Below the pieces are notes generated by a model. It was not told the origin of the DNA. It ran no database searches and worked only from the letters and a program-made list of their open reading frames with translations. DNA of 64,000 nucleotides from RI-153 sp963721725. GTDB taxonomy: Bacteria; Chloroflexota; Anaerolineae; Caldilineales; Caldilineaceae. The stretch lies in contig CAVRLX010000014.1 of assembly GCA_963721725.1 (NCBI GenBank), forward strand, positions 111,090-175,089, given 5' to 3'. Below are positions 54,290 through 64,000 of this stretch, one piece after another (the stretch's first letter is position 1; each line of letters starts with the position of its first letter). The position numbers were made by a program, and so were the translations under genes.

Positions 54290-57200
54290 ATGGCGCATCT
54301 TATGGGCGCAAAACTTGTCGCGGCTAATGGTTCCTCACCTAAAGCTTTTACGACATTTGAAATCGTTAAAGGAGAAAAAGTCCACATTACCCCACCCGCC
54401 TACGTCGACGATGACGCTATTAATTTAAGTGACAACAGTAAAAAAGTGCTGGAAAAGCGCTATCTGCGCCGTGATATTGACGGGAAATATCTGGAGACTG
54501 TTTCTGGCATGTTCTATCGGATTGCCAGCCACATTGCCAACGCCGAAGCGGCACATGGCGGCGATGTTGATACGACGAGCAAAACGTTTTACGATCTGCT
54601 CACAGAACTGCGCTTCTTCCCCAACAGCCCCACCTTTACCGGGGCGGGGACACCGCTGGGGCAGCTTGCCGCCTGTTTTGTCCTGCCGATTGACGACGAC
54701 ATGGGCCGCGACCGCGACGGCATCTTCAGCACGCTGCGCGTGGCAGCGCTGATCCAGCAGACGGGCGGTGGCAATGGGTTTTCCTTTAGCCGCCTGCGCC
54801 CCAGAGGGGATATTGTGCATACGTCGTCGGGACGGGCGACGGGTCCGCTGGGCTTTTTGCGCGTCTGATGATCAGGCGTTTGGCGAGATTGCGCAGGGGG
54901 GAACGCGCAGGGGCGCCAATATGGCAGTGCTGCGCGTGGATCACCCCGACATTGAGCAATTCATTGAGTGCAAGGCCGAAGAGGGTACGATCTCCAACTT
55001 TAACATTTCTGTGGCAATTACCGACGAATTCATGCAAGCCGTCAAAGAAGACGCCGATTTCCACCTGCGTAGTCCGCGTGATGGCAAGGTGTGGAAGACG
55101 CTGCGGGCGCGTGATCTTTTCGACAAGATCATTAAATACGCACACCATAACGGCGAACCGGGCGCGCTCTTCATCGATGCCGCCAACCGCAGCAATCCCG
55201 TGCCACACTTGTACGATCTGGAAGCAACCAACCCGTGCGGCGAGCAATGGCTCGGCCCCTATGAAAACTGCTGCCTGGGATCGATCAATCTGGGCGTGCA
55301 TGTGATCAGCGATGCGAACGGCAATGCCAAACTCGATTGGGAATGGCTGCGCCGCACCGTGCGCGAAAGCACGCACTTTTTGGATAACGTAGTGAGCGCC
55401 AATGCCTATGTGCCAGCCATTCCCGAAGTGGCCGAGGCGGCCTATCGTGCCCGCCGCATCGGGCTGGGCATTATGGGCCTGGGCGATCTGATGTACAAGT
55501 TGGGCATCCGCTATGGCAGCGAAGAAGGGCAAGAGTTCGCGGCGCAGATCATGGAATTTGTGCGCTATCACTGTATGGCCCAAAGTGTGGATCTGGCGGC
55601 GGAGCGGGGCAGCTTCCTGGCTTTCGAAGGCAGCATTTACGACGCTGCACAGCCAGGCGGCATGAAATGGCAGCCCCCCGCGCCGGTCTTCGCGGACAGC
55701 CGGGATTGGGGACGGCCAGCCCTGGATTGGCAAAACCTTGTTAAAGGCATCGAAACCCATGGCATCCGTAACGCCGCCCAAACCACCGTTGCCCCCACGG
55801 GCACGATTGCCACGGTGAGCGGCTGCGAGGGATACGGCTGCGAGCCGGTCTTTGCCCTGGGCTATATTCGCCACTTCAAAGACGGCGACAATGATGTGGA
55901 ACTGGTCTATACCAGCCCGCTCTTTGAGGAGGCGCTCAACCGCACCGACCTGCCCGAAGCGCGCAAAGTGGAGATCAAACAGCATGTTGCCACCTATGGC
56001 TCGTGCCAGGATGTGACCGATCTGCCTGATCGGGTGCGCCACACCTTTGTGGTCAGCAGCGACATCAGCGCCGAAGCGCATGTACGAATGCAGGCGGCGA
56101 TTCAGGCGTTTGTTGATAACAGTATAAGTAAATGTGTTGTGGGCGACACGCTGCTATTGACAGGAGAGGGACTGGTGCCAATCCAGGAGCTTTCGGCAAT
56201 GCGCTTGCCCGATCAATTTGAGGATTATGACTGCGCTATTATCAGTCCTCAAGGGGTAGAACGCACAAATGCTTTCTATTACGGTGGTTACCGTGAGACC
56301 CGCCATGCACAACTTTCCTATGGATTTTCCATAGAAGGGACGCCCAACCATCGCGTTCATGTATTGACTGAAGCAGGCACAGTCGATTTCAAACCACTTG
56401 GGGATTTGAAGATTGGTGATACCGTTGTTCTATACGGAGGGCAGGAGCAGTTTGGTGAGGCATCCCAGGCATTGCCCGAATATCATGGAGAATTCCGCAC
56501 GAACAGCAAACTGATCACATTCCCCAAGATCATGAGTGAAGAGTTTGCCTTTTTCCTGGGCTGCATCACCGCCGAGGGTGCCATCACCCAGAACGGCGTT
56601 AGCATCAGCAATAACGATGTACATCTCTTGGAAGAATTGAATCAAATTAGCACACGCTTACTGAATCTGCCCGGCACGATCATTCCCGATGGGCGAAATC
56701 AGGTTCATAACTTGCAAATCAATTCGCGACCATTACGCAATTGGCTGTTGGCAGACCTGGGACTCGAAGCAGGTGCCGAGAACAAGATCATTCCCAGCTG
56801 TATCTTACGCGCCAGCCGCCGGGAAGTGGCTGCGTTTCTGCGTGGTCTTTTCCTGGATGGCTACATGACCCAGGATGGCAAGCTCTTTGGTATCACCCTG
56901 GCGAGTGAACGGTTAATCCGTCAGTTGCATGTGTTGCTGTTAAACATGGGCGTGCTTGCCACAGTACGCCAGACCACCGAGCGTGCCTGGAACTTGACCG
57001 TGCAGGGTGGTGAATTAGAAACGCTTGCTCAACAGATCAGCTTTGTCGAGGTGTGGAAGAATCAACGCTTGACGGATCGCAACCTGGGCCGTTTACAGCG
57101 CTATCGGAACTACAGCCGCCTCTTGCCCGCAATGGTAACGGAGGCTCTACGTGAGATGCAAGGCACCGCGGATCAGAGTTTACGCAGTTTGTATGCCATT

Positions 57201-58262
57201 GCTGGTGATATGCCAAAAGAATATCAACGGACGCGGGTCAACTTGCTTCAGGGGCACCGCATGGAGCGTCAAGATGCACAATCTGTCTATGAACATCTCA
57301 GTGCTTCCACAACCCATCCTTATGCAGATCGCTTCTTCCAGCAAGACAACACTGGCAAAATTTATGTAGAGATTCAAGAGATTAAGGCTGGTTTTGCCGA
57401 AGTGTTTGATGTAAGCGTACCTGGATCTCACAGCTTTATTGCCAACGGCTTGGGAAACCACAACACTTGTAACTTTCCCGAAGGGGCGACTGAAGAAGAT
57501 GTGGCGCAGGCCTATCTCATGGCCTGGGAACTGGGCTGTAAAGGATTGACGGTCTACGTCACCGGCAGCCGCCAGGAGGTGGTGCTGGAGACTCAAGCGA
57601 CCCGCGCCAAAAAGGACGAGGGCAGCGAGATGCCCGCCGTGGTAAATGGCACGGCACTTGCCGTCAATGGACATAGTAACGGACACGGCAACGGGCACGG
57701 CAATGGGCACGGCAATGGGCACGGCGACACCGACGGTCAGAACACCCTTTCGTTTGTCAAACGCCCGCGCCCCAGCCGACTCCAGGGCAGCACCTATCGC
57801 AAAGAGACGCCGCTGGGCACGGCCTATGTCACCGTCAATAATGATGAGAATAACGAGCCGTTCGAGGTCTTCCTCAACATCGGCAAAGCCGGCAGCGATG
57901 TCAGCGCCGTGAGCGAAGCACTGGGGCGCTTGATCAGCCTGACGTTGCGCATGCCTGCTTCGCTGCCTCCTAGCGAACGTCTGCGCTGGGTCATGGACGA
58001 AATGGCGGGCATTGGCGGCGGGCGGGCGCTGGGCTTTGGGGCCAATCGTGTACGTAGCTTGCCCGATGGCATCGCCCAGGTGCTGGCCGAGCATCTCAGC
58101 GACTTGCCCGCTGTGAAGGATCAGTCGGGCAGCGGCGAACAGATGGCGCTGCCCCTGGCCGACCGCCCCATCGGAGATCTCTGCCCCGATTGTGGCGAGG
58201 CGGCATTCCTGAATGTAGAAGGCTGTCGCAAGTGTTATATCTGTGGATATAGTGAATGTTAA
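54290..58262 (+). CDS. nrdJ: Adenosylcobalamin-dependent (class II) ribonucleotide reductase, intein-containing; frame broken near 54868
   Basis: AAGGAGG stands 5-6 bases before the ATG. The first piece ends ...SGRATGPLGFLRV; one surplus G near 54868 hides the continuation YDQAFGEIAQGGTRRGANM. Class II features follow: NPCGEQWLGPYENCCLGSINL region, GLGIMGLGDLMYKLG, and PTGTIATVSGCEGYGCEP. At DNSISK/TCNFPEGAT the gene is split by an in-frame intein (56133-57464). After the exteins rejoin, a His/Gly/Asn repeat linker and a C-terminal Cys cluster (LCPDCGEAAF, CRKCYICGYSEC) shuttle electrons. It reduces ribonucleotides using adenosylcobalamin, with or without oxygen. Mature length without intein is about 880 residues. 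Confidence 0.95.
56133..57464 (+). mobile_element. Intein with LAGLIDADG-type homing endonuclease inside nrdJ
   Basis: 444 residues, in frame, between extein residues Lys and Thr of SISK/TCNFPE. Splicing blocks are complete: Cys1 in CVVGDTLLLTGEG (block A), IEGTPNHRVHVL (block B with T..H), VFDVSVPGSHSFIANG (block F) and terminal NGLGNHN before Thr+1 (block G, penultimate His and last Asn). Two dodecapeptide-like motifs, FFLGCITAEGAI and LRGLFLDGYM, mark a DOD homing endonuclease; the acidic residues (E, D) at the motif ends are kept, so it may be active. The insertion lies at a highly conserved RNR site, a typical intein target. Its DNA is visibly less GC-rich than the exteins. Confidence 0.93.
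57666..57725 (+). repeat. His-Gly-Asn linker repeats in nrdJ
   Basis: Near-perfect 12-bp units (GGCAATGGGCAC and variants) repeat about five times, encoding NGHG tetrapeptides between the catalytic domain and the C-terminal region. Probably a slippage-expanded flexible linker with metal-binding potential. Confidence 0.85.
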
Positions 58263-58315
58263 GAGGAGTTTGAGTATTTGATAGATAGGGCGATTAGGTA
58301 AATCGCCGATCTCTT

Positions 58316-58360
58316 CACCCCCAAGGGCCTTCCGGTGATTGTCGGAAGGCCCTTGGGGTG
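58316..58360 (+). terminator. Strong hairpin after nrdJ
   Basis: CCAAGGGCCTTCCG and CGGAAGGCCCTTGG pair perfectly over 14 bp around the loop GTGATTGT, extended by CACC/GGTG. A T-rich tail is lacking (TGTTGGG follows), so termination is likely but not certain. The remaining DNA to the next gene at 58662 has no clear feature apart from a small GGCGATT/AATCGCC hairpin at 58289-58307. Confidence 0.6.
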
Positions 58361-58661
58361 TTGGGTAATGCTGGCAGCTTGGTCAAAAAAGAATACCGTG
58401 TACAACCGCGGTTCACAGGGAGATCAATCCCCGCGCTACCCGCAGCGCCCCATGAATGGGGCTTGTATCCCCCCGGCGGTCCACATCCGCGGTCGCCCTA
58501 TCTAATGCTGCTGATATGTTCAGCAACTTCTTTTTCTGTTACACTAATCGAGATCGTACTTATGGCGAGTCTCCTTTGCTTGCGATCTGAATTCTCTTGC
58601 TCTCGTGGAAAAGTTTTCGTTTCTTCGCACTATAGCCACATGCGCCCACTGGAGAGACTTG

Positions 58662-61600
58662 ATGCTGTCATTCACTCTGCTTGGAAATGGATTTATATCA
58701 AAAAGCGGAGTACCCCTTCAGCAGTTTCGCAGCCCCAAAGAGCCTGCCCTGCTCATCTATCTGGCCCACACAGGACAACCACACTCGCGTGATTTCATAG
58801 CTGATCTGCTGTGGGATGATCGTTCGACGCAACAGGCACTCTCGAATTTACGCACTGTGCTCACGCGCCTGCGCAAACATGTTGACAATCAGTTGGTGAT
58901 CACGCGGCAGTTCGCTGACCCTCGCCCCAGCGAGCCGTCAGGAAGTGGATTCGGCACTCTTGTTGGAGCGGTTAGACACCTATGGGCAGCTTGATTCAGC
59001 AGAAAAAGCCCTTGCTCTCCAAAACGCCCTCGATGCCTATCACGGCGACTTCCTGGACGGCTTTCACCTGAGCGATGCCCCCCGCTTTGACGAGTGGGCG
59101 GTGACGACACGGGAACAGATCCGCCGCCAGGTCATCGCCGCCTATCACAAAATGGGAGACTATATGCTGGCTGCGGGCGAGGTTGACCAGGGCATGGCAA
59201 TCGCCCGTCGTTGGCTGGCAGTGGATGCACTCGATGAAACCGCGCATACATTGCTGATTCGACTGCTGCTCGCAGTGGGCAACGTGGCCGCGGCACTCAG
59301 CCATTACGCAGCGTGCGCGGATCTGCTGCGCGCTGAAGTGGGCATCGAGCCACCCGCCGAAATGAGTAGACTCATCCAGCAGGCCCAGTCAAAACGCACC
59401 GTTACCATCCGCGAGACGGCGACAGAGCATCACAACTTGCCCGCCGCGTACGATCAGTTCTTTGGCCGCGTGACAGCGCAGCAAGAGATTCACAGTCGCC
59501 TCGATCAGCCGTGGTGTCGGCTTGTCACGCTCGTGGGGCAGGGGGGCGTGGGCAAAACGCGCCTCGCCACCACCATCGCTCGCAGCCGCCTGGGCCACTA
59601 TCGGGACGGGGTTTGGCTGGTGGAACTGGCAGAGGTCGATCCGAATGATGCAAACCTGGCGGAAGCGATTGCGATTGAGATCGCCACGGCCCTCGATTTG
59701 CGCTTGAGCGGGTCGAAAGCCCCGGTTGCGCAGTTGTTGGATCACCTGCAACACAAACAGATGTTGCTCGTGCTGGACAATTTTGAGCCTCTGCTTGCGG
59801 GCGTCTCCATTGTCCTCGATATCATTCAGCGGTGTGAAGCCGTGCAATTGCTCGTCACCTCGCGGGAGGTGTTGCGCATCCGGGCGGAGTGGACGATTGT
59901 GTTGACCGGGCTGGCCTATCCGGCGCATGATAGCGAGGCCAGAATTGACGACACCGAAGCCATCGCTTCCGAAGCAGTCGGTTTGTTCGCGGCGCGGCGG
60001 GCACAGCAACGGCAGGAGATGCTTGTGGCCGATGAACTGGCCGCCATCCGCACCATTTGTCGCATGGTGAAAGGGCTGCCGCTGGCGATTGAACTGGCTG
60101 CTGCGCTCGACGTACAGCGCAACCTGTCGAGCCATTGCGGATCAGTTGGCCGATGGCTTCAATGCGCTGTACAACGTCGCTGCGCGATGTGCCGGGCCGC
60201 CATCGCAGTCTGGGCGTTGTGTTCGAGATGTCGTGGCGCACATTGACACCGGCCCTGCAACAGCGGCTGGCGCGGCTGGCGGTCTTTCGCAGCGGGTTTA
60301 CAGGGGCGGCGGCGCACTCTATTGCCGAAGCGGACGCGCAGCACCTCGCCGCCCTGCGCGACAAATCGTTGATTACCTACGATGAAGCATCGGACCGCTA
60401 TGCGATCCATCCAGTTATACGTGCCTACGCAGCCGAAAAGTGCCCCGACAGCGACCCAACCCCCCACAAACACGCGGACTACTACCTCACGCTGCTGGCC
60501 GAGCACGCCGAAGCGCTGCAGAAAGACGCTCCCCAGCGCGCCGTGGCCGTGATTCAACCGGACATGGACAATGTGCGACGGGCCTGGCAAACGGGGCTTG
60601 CCCTGGGCCAAGTCGATTTGCTCGCGGCTGCCCTCACGTCGCTCTCGGTTGTCTATCAACTGCGCGGGCTGGCGCAGGAGGCAGAGAGCGCCATGCAGAC
60701 CACAGTCCGCATCGCTACTACGTGGGGAGCGCAGGGCATTGCGCTGGCGACCCGGACCGGGCTGGAGCAGGCGCGCTTCCAAAATCGGCTGGGGCGCTAT
60801 CGGCCCGCGCTGGAAACGCTGAAAGCCGCGCTGCAAGCGGCGGCCCAGTGTGATGACCGCTGGGCGAACGGCATGGGGCATGTGCTGTGGGGCGAGTCGC
60901 TTTGGCGGTTGGGGGAATATGAGGCAGCCACCGACAAGCTTACCCATGCTCTCAGACTCGCCCATGCCCTTGACGCCACCCTGATCGTGGGTTGGTGTCA
61001 CCACCACTTGGGCGTCATCGACGACATTCAGGGCCGCTACGCTGCTGCGCTCGACCATCTACAACAGGCGTGCGATGCGTGGCGGGCCATCGATAACACC
61101 CAGAACTTGAGCAACAGCCTCAACAGCATCGGGGCCGTCTGCTACCATCAAGGCAATTTGTCAGCCGCACAGCGGGCAATGGAAGAAGCGCTCGCCCTTT
61201 GTAACCAGCTCGATAATCGCCATCTACAGTCACTGCTACTCAACAATCTGGGTATGATTGCGACTCAGCAAGGTGACTATGTGGGCGCACAATATTATTT
61301 GCAGATCGGACTTGACCTGGCGGTGAGCAACGGCAACTTGACTGGACAGGGAGAGTTAAACGTTAACCTTGGTAAAAATTATCGTCTGATGGGTAAAATC
61401 GATCTGGCGGTCGAACATCTGGAGGAAGGAGTACAAATTGCCGAATCACTAGGGAACCGTTCCTTGTTGGCAACAGCCTTGTTCAATCTGGCAGACGCCG
61501 AGCGAGACCGTGAAAACGAAAAATGGACGAAAACGCTCTATCATCAAGCCTTGGCCATCACCCAACAGGACAATCTCCAATCCCTTGAGTGTGAAGTGAT

Positions 61601-61778
61601 GATCGGCCTGGCCGAGTTTTTGAGCAAGCGTGACGAAGGAGCGGCCAGCGAGTATAGCACGAAAGCCGTTTCCCTGGCGGAAGTGCTCCAACACCCAGCA
61701 TTGCTGCAACGTGCAAAGGCGGTCAATCAGTATACGCATGTCTTCTCGGATGTAAACGAGGGGAACCGGTCTGCATAG
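58662..61778 (+). CDS. BTAD/SARP-type STAND transcriptional activator with TPR tail; three frame breaks
   Basis: ATG at 58662 has GGAGAG upstream. Residues about 1-95 are an OmpR-like winged helix (LLGNGFISKSGVPLQ, SPKEPALLIYLAHTG, LADLLWDD-like IADLLWDDRSTQQALSNLRTVLTRLR). After a break near 58920 the BTAD helices follow (ALQNALDAYHGDFLDGF, LLIRLLLAVGNVAAALSHY, LLRAEVGIEPPAEM), then an NB-ARC/AP-type ATPase: VTLVGQGGVGKTRLATT (Walker A), QMLLVLDNFEPLL (Walker B), LLVTSREVLRI and VKGLPLAIELAAAL. Breaks near 60128 and 60165 lead into a helical domain (VFEMSWRTLTPALQQRLARL) and about eight TPR repeats to 61778. Such proteins switch on nearby genes when a ligand frees the ATPase. Confidence 0.85.
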
Positions 61779-61808
61779 TCGGGTTCGGGCGGGTTCGTTG
61801 CCATTCAC

Positions 61809-61847
61809 GCCAGAGACCAAGTTGTTGTTGACAACTCAGTCTCTGGC
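61809..61847. terminator. Hairpin after the first STAND regulator
   Basis: GCCAGAGAC and GTCTCTGGC form the outer stem, with AGTTGT/ACAACT inside. It lies 31 bases after the regulator stop and 37 bases beyond the end of the minus-strand peptide gene, so it could serve both as a bidirectional terminator; there is no T-run. Confidence 0.5.
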
Positions 61848-61883
61848 ACTTGTCAATCAGTGACGAGGCGTGCCTTGGAGCGT

Positions 61884-62000
61884 TTAACAACCTCCATGCC
61901 CGGCAGCACCACAAGCATAGGTGATCGCAGGTTGCCATGCGACAAGCAGGGTGACGATGAGGGCCAGGGTAATTGTTTTCCAGCTTTTGAAGTGTGTCAT
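61884..62000 (-). CDS. 38-residue putative secreted peptide
   Basis: On the minus strand GGAGG sits 6 bases before an ATG at 62000. The product has a classic signal-peptide plan: basic start MTHFKSWK, hydrophobic core TITLALIVTLLVAW, small-residue border QPAITYA, then a nine-residue end CGAAGHGGC with two cysteines and glycines around a histidine. It lies in the 363-base gap between two tandem STAND regulators and is divergent from the second. A lipobox-like ITYAC also allows lipidation at the first Cys. It is too short for standard gene calling; a peptide signal or a small lipoprotein are both possible. No family recognised. Confidence 0.5.
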   Translation of the reverse strand: MTHFKSWKTITLALIVTLLVAWQPAITYACGAAGHGGC

Positions 62001-62141
62001 ACAAAGCCTCCGTGGGTGTGTTGTGCTTTTCCGTGGCTCCATTTGCGCCAGGTTGACCACACCCTATGGCGGCTGCGCACCCATATCGCACCCAAGGTGA
62101 ACGGGTTTGGGTGCGTTTGAACCTTGATTGGTAGACAGTCA

Positions 62142-64000
62142 ATGGGTATTGGCGAGTTGCGAATCGAGATGTTGGGGCCGCTCCAAGTGACGGTGGGCGA
62201 AAATCCCGCCGACTTCCGCACCGACGCCGAGCGTGCCCTGCTCGCCTACCTCGCCGCCCACCAAGGCATCCCCCAACGCCGCGACACCCTGGCCGCGCTG
62301 CTCTCCCCCGACCGCGACAACACAGAAGCACTCACCTATCTGCGCAACCGCCTGACCCGCCTGCGCGGCGCGCTGGACGACGCACGCCGGCCACGCCCCC
62401 GTGGTTTGATATTGACCGCAAAGCAGATCACCCTCCGCGCCGGCGACAACATCAGGATCGACGTGACCCAGTTTGATCAGCGCCTAGCAGCGGTGGAAAC
62501 CCATGCCCATCGCCAGTTGGCCGGTTGCCCGACCTGTCTGGCGCGCTTGCAAGAGTCGGTGGCACTGGTGCGCGGCGAATTCCTGGCCGGGTTGAACTTC
62601 CCCAGCGAAACCTGGGAATCCTGGACGGTGGCGCAACGCGAACACCTTCAACAGCGCACGTTGGAGGCGATGACGTGGCTGCGCGAAGCGCGGATGGCGC
62701 GCGGCGAATGGGCGGCAGTGCTGGACGTGGCGCACCGTCAGCTCGGCCCTGGAACCGTGGCTCGAGGCGGCCCACCGGGCGCATCATGCCGGCGCACCAT
62801 CACCTGGGCGACCGCGCCGCCGCGCTTGCCCAGTTTGTACAGTGCCAACAGCGCTTGTGGGATGAATTGGGCGTTGAGCCAGAGGCGGAGACACAGCTAC
62901 TGCGCCAAGAGATTTTCGACCATGCGCTTGTTGTGTCGGGCGGGGCCGAGATTCTCGACAATTTGCCGCTGCCAACAACGCGCTTCTTCGGCAGAGAGGC
63001 AGAACAGGCGCACTTGCTCGACCTGCTCGTGAACCCCGCCTATCGCCTTGTTACACTGGTGGGCACAGGCGGCGTTGGCAAAACGCGCCTTTCAGTCGAA
63101 GTCGGCCAACAGGTCAAAGCGAGCTTTCCCGATGGAATCTGGTTTATGGATCTGGGGGCGATCAAGGGCGGGGTGGAGGCGATCCAGATCGCCATTGGCG
63201 AGGCGGCGGGGCTGGGGCAGGCGGGCAAACAACTGACCGGCGATCAGGTGCTTGCCATTCTGCGTGACAAACGAATGTTGTTAATCTTGGACAACTGCGA
63301 GGTCGTATTGGACGAGATCCGGTTTATGCCCGCATGGCTCAAGCGCGCCCCGGGGATAGCGATTCTGGCGACATCACGCGAGCCGCTTAACTTTGGGGCA
63401 GAATCAGTGATATGGCTGGATGGCTTGCCCGTGGGGGAAGCGGAGATGGGGGCGGCGGAAGCGCTCTTTGCAGAACGGGGGCGGATGGCGCGAGATAGCT
63501 TTGTGGTTTCCACCGACAATTTGCCCCACGTGCGCCAGATCTGTGGATTGGTGGATGGGCTGCCGCTGGGCATTGCCCTGGCTGCGGCGTGGGTGCGTCG
63601 CCGCTCACTGCGGCAGATTATTGACGCTATCGGCCAATCGCTGGACTTCCTCAGCACGCATCTGCCGCGACGTCGATCCGCGCCATCGCAGCCTACGCGC
63701 CGTCTTCGAGACATTGTGGGCAATGCTGGCGGCAGAGGAAGGGGCAATATTGGCGGCGCTCTCCATCTTTCCGGCAGGCTTTCGTGCCGCAGCCGCCACA
63801 GCCGTGGCCGGGGCAACCCTTGCCGATCTCGACCGGCTGTGCGAAAAATCACTGTTGCAACAGCACCACGAATCCGAACGCTACAGCCTGCACAGCCTGG
63901 TACGCCAGTTTGCGGGGGAGAAGTTGGCAGATCACACAGCGGACGTTGAACGCGCCTTTGTCAACCACTTTTATCACGTCACCCACGCGCATCAGGCCGA
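62142..64000 (+). CDS. Second BTAD/SARP-type STAND transcriptional activator, cut by window end; at least two frame breaks
   Basis: ATG at 62142 (TTG 62124 also possible). The winged helix is visible (LRIEMLGPLQVTVGE, ERALLAYLAAHQGIPQRRDTL, ALTYLRNRLTRLRGAL), then the BTAD region (LVRGEFLAGLNFPSETWESW). A break near 62745 leads to AALAQFVQCQQRLWDELGVEPEAET and the ATPase: VTLVGTGGVGKTRLSVEVG, KRMLLILDNCEVVL, ILATSREPLNFG, GLVDGLPLGIALAAAWV. A second break near 63668 gives RDVDPRHRSLRAVFETLW, continuing open (LCEKSLLQQHHESERYSLHS) to the last base, where TPR repeats are expected outside the window. It is a paralogue in architecture of the preceding gene, though not a close copy. Confidence 0.85.

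Noticed and set aside
61723..62331. 202-codon minus-strand ORF spanning the STAND regulator gap
   Set aside because: It overlaps the better supported 38-codon peptide in another frame and the start of the second regulator, and its translation is low-complexity Arg/Gly/Cys.
1..64000. tRNA or rRNA genes
   Set aside because: Intergenic regions were read for GTTCRANNC-type T-arms and rRNA-like stretches; none was found.

Overview
The window is GC-rich bacterial chromosome with dense, often overlapping genes. The best guess for the source is a member of the phylum Chloroflexota (Anaerolineae/Caldilineae/Ardenticatenia side). This rests on established knowledge of gene order rather than any marker RNA: an uninterrupted mraZ-rsmH-ftsL-ftsI-murF-mraY-murD-ftsW-murG-murC-murB-ddl-ftsQ-ftsA-ftsZ-nrdR-nrdJ run, a XisH/XisI pair, large BTAD/STAND regulators with TPR tails and PT-rich secreted glycosidases. 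No rRNA, tRNA or CRISPR array was seen.

Layout. 1-6.0 kb: end of a SpoIIM-family membrane protein, a DUF58 protein, a small toxin-antitoxin-like pair, and a RecQ helicase with an N-terminal TPR region. 6.3-13.5 kb: a membrane-anchored glycosidase with duplicated carbohydrate-binding-like domains, two coupled membrane/DUF6544-like genes, a broken HD-phosphohydrolase relic, and a ThuA plus Gfo/Idh/MocA sugar-catabolism pair. 13.8-33.3 kb: CpaE-like response regulator-ATPase, maf, rsgA, pcrA, xisH/xisI, AI-2E-type transporter, manA, nitroreductase, PIG-L deacetylase, alpha/beta hydrolase, GH3 glucosaminidase, moaB, HD hydrolase, a flippase/GT2 group and mutS2. 33.5-53.1 kb: the division and cell wall (dcw) cluster, all on the + strand, opened by an MraZ-operator-like array and closed by a strong terminator after ftsZ. 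53.2-58.3 kb: nrdR, with its own promoter and a pair of NrdR boxes, then a complex spacer and the B12-dependent ribonucleotide reductase gene nrdJ, interrupted by a 444-residue intein. 58.6-64 kb: two BTAD/STAND-type transcriptional activators in tandem, with a 38-codon secreted peptide gene on the opposite strand between them.

How the genes work together: murC, murD, murF, murB, ddl, mraY and murG build and flip lipid II; ftsI, ftsW, ftsL, ftsQ, ftsA and ftsZ form the divisome; mraZ is expected to regulate the cluster. murE is not in it. nrdR is expected to repress itself and possibly nrdJ.

Caution for every reader: at least 20 single-base frame breaks interrupt otherwise intact, conserved and often essential genes (recQ, mutS2, murC, murG, nrdJ and others), several of them in C or G runs. 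They look like indel errors of an unpolished long-read assembly rather than pseudogenes. Gene spans below join the pieces and the breaks are stated.
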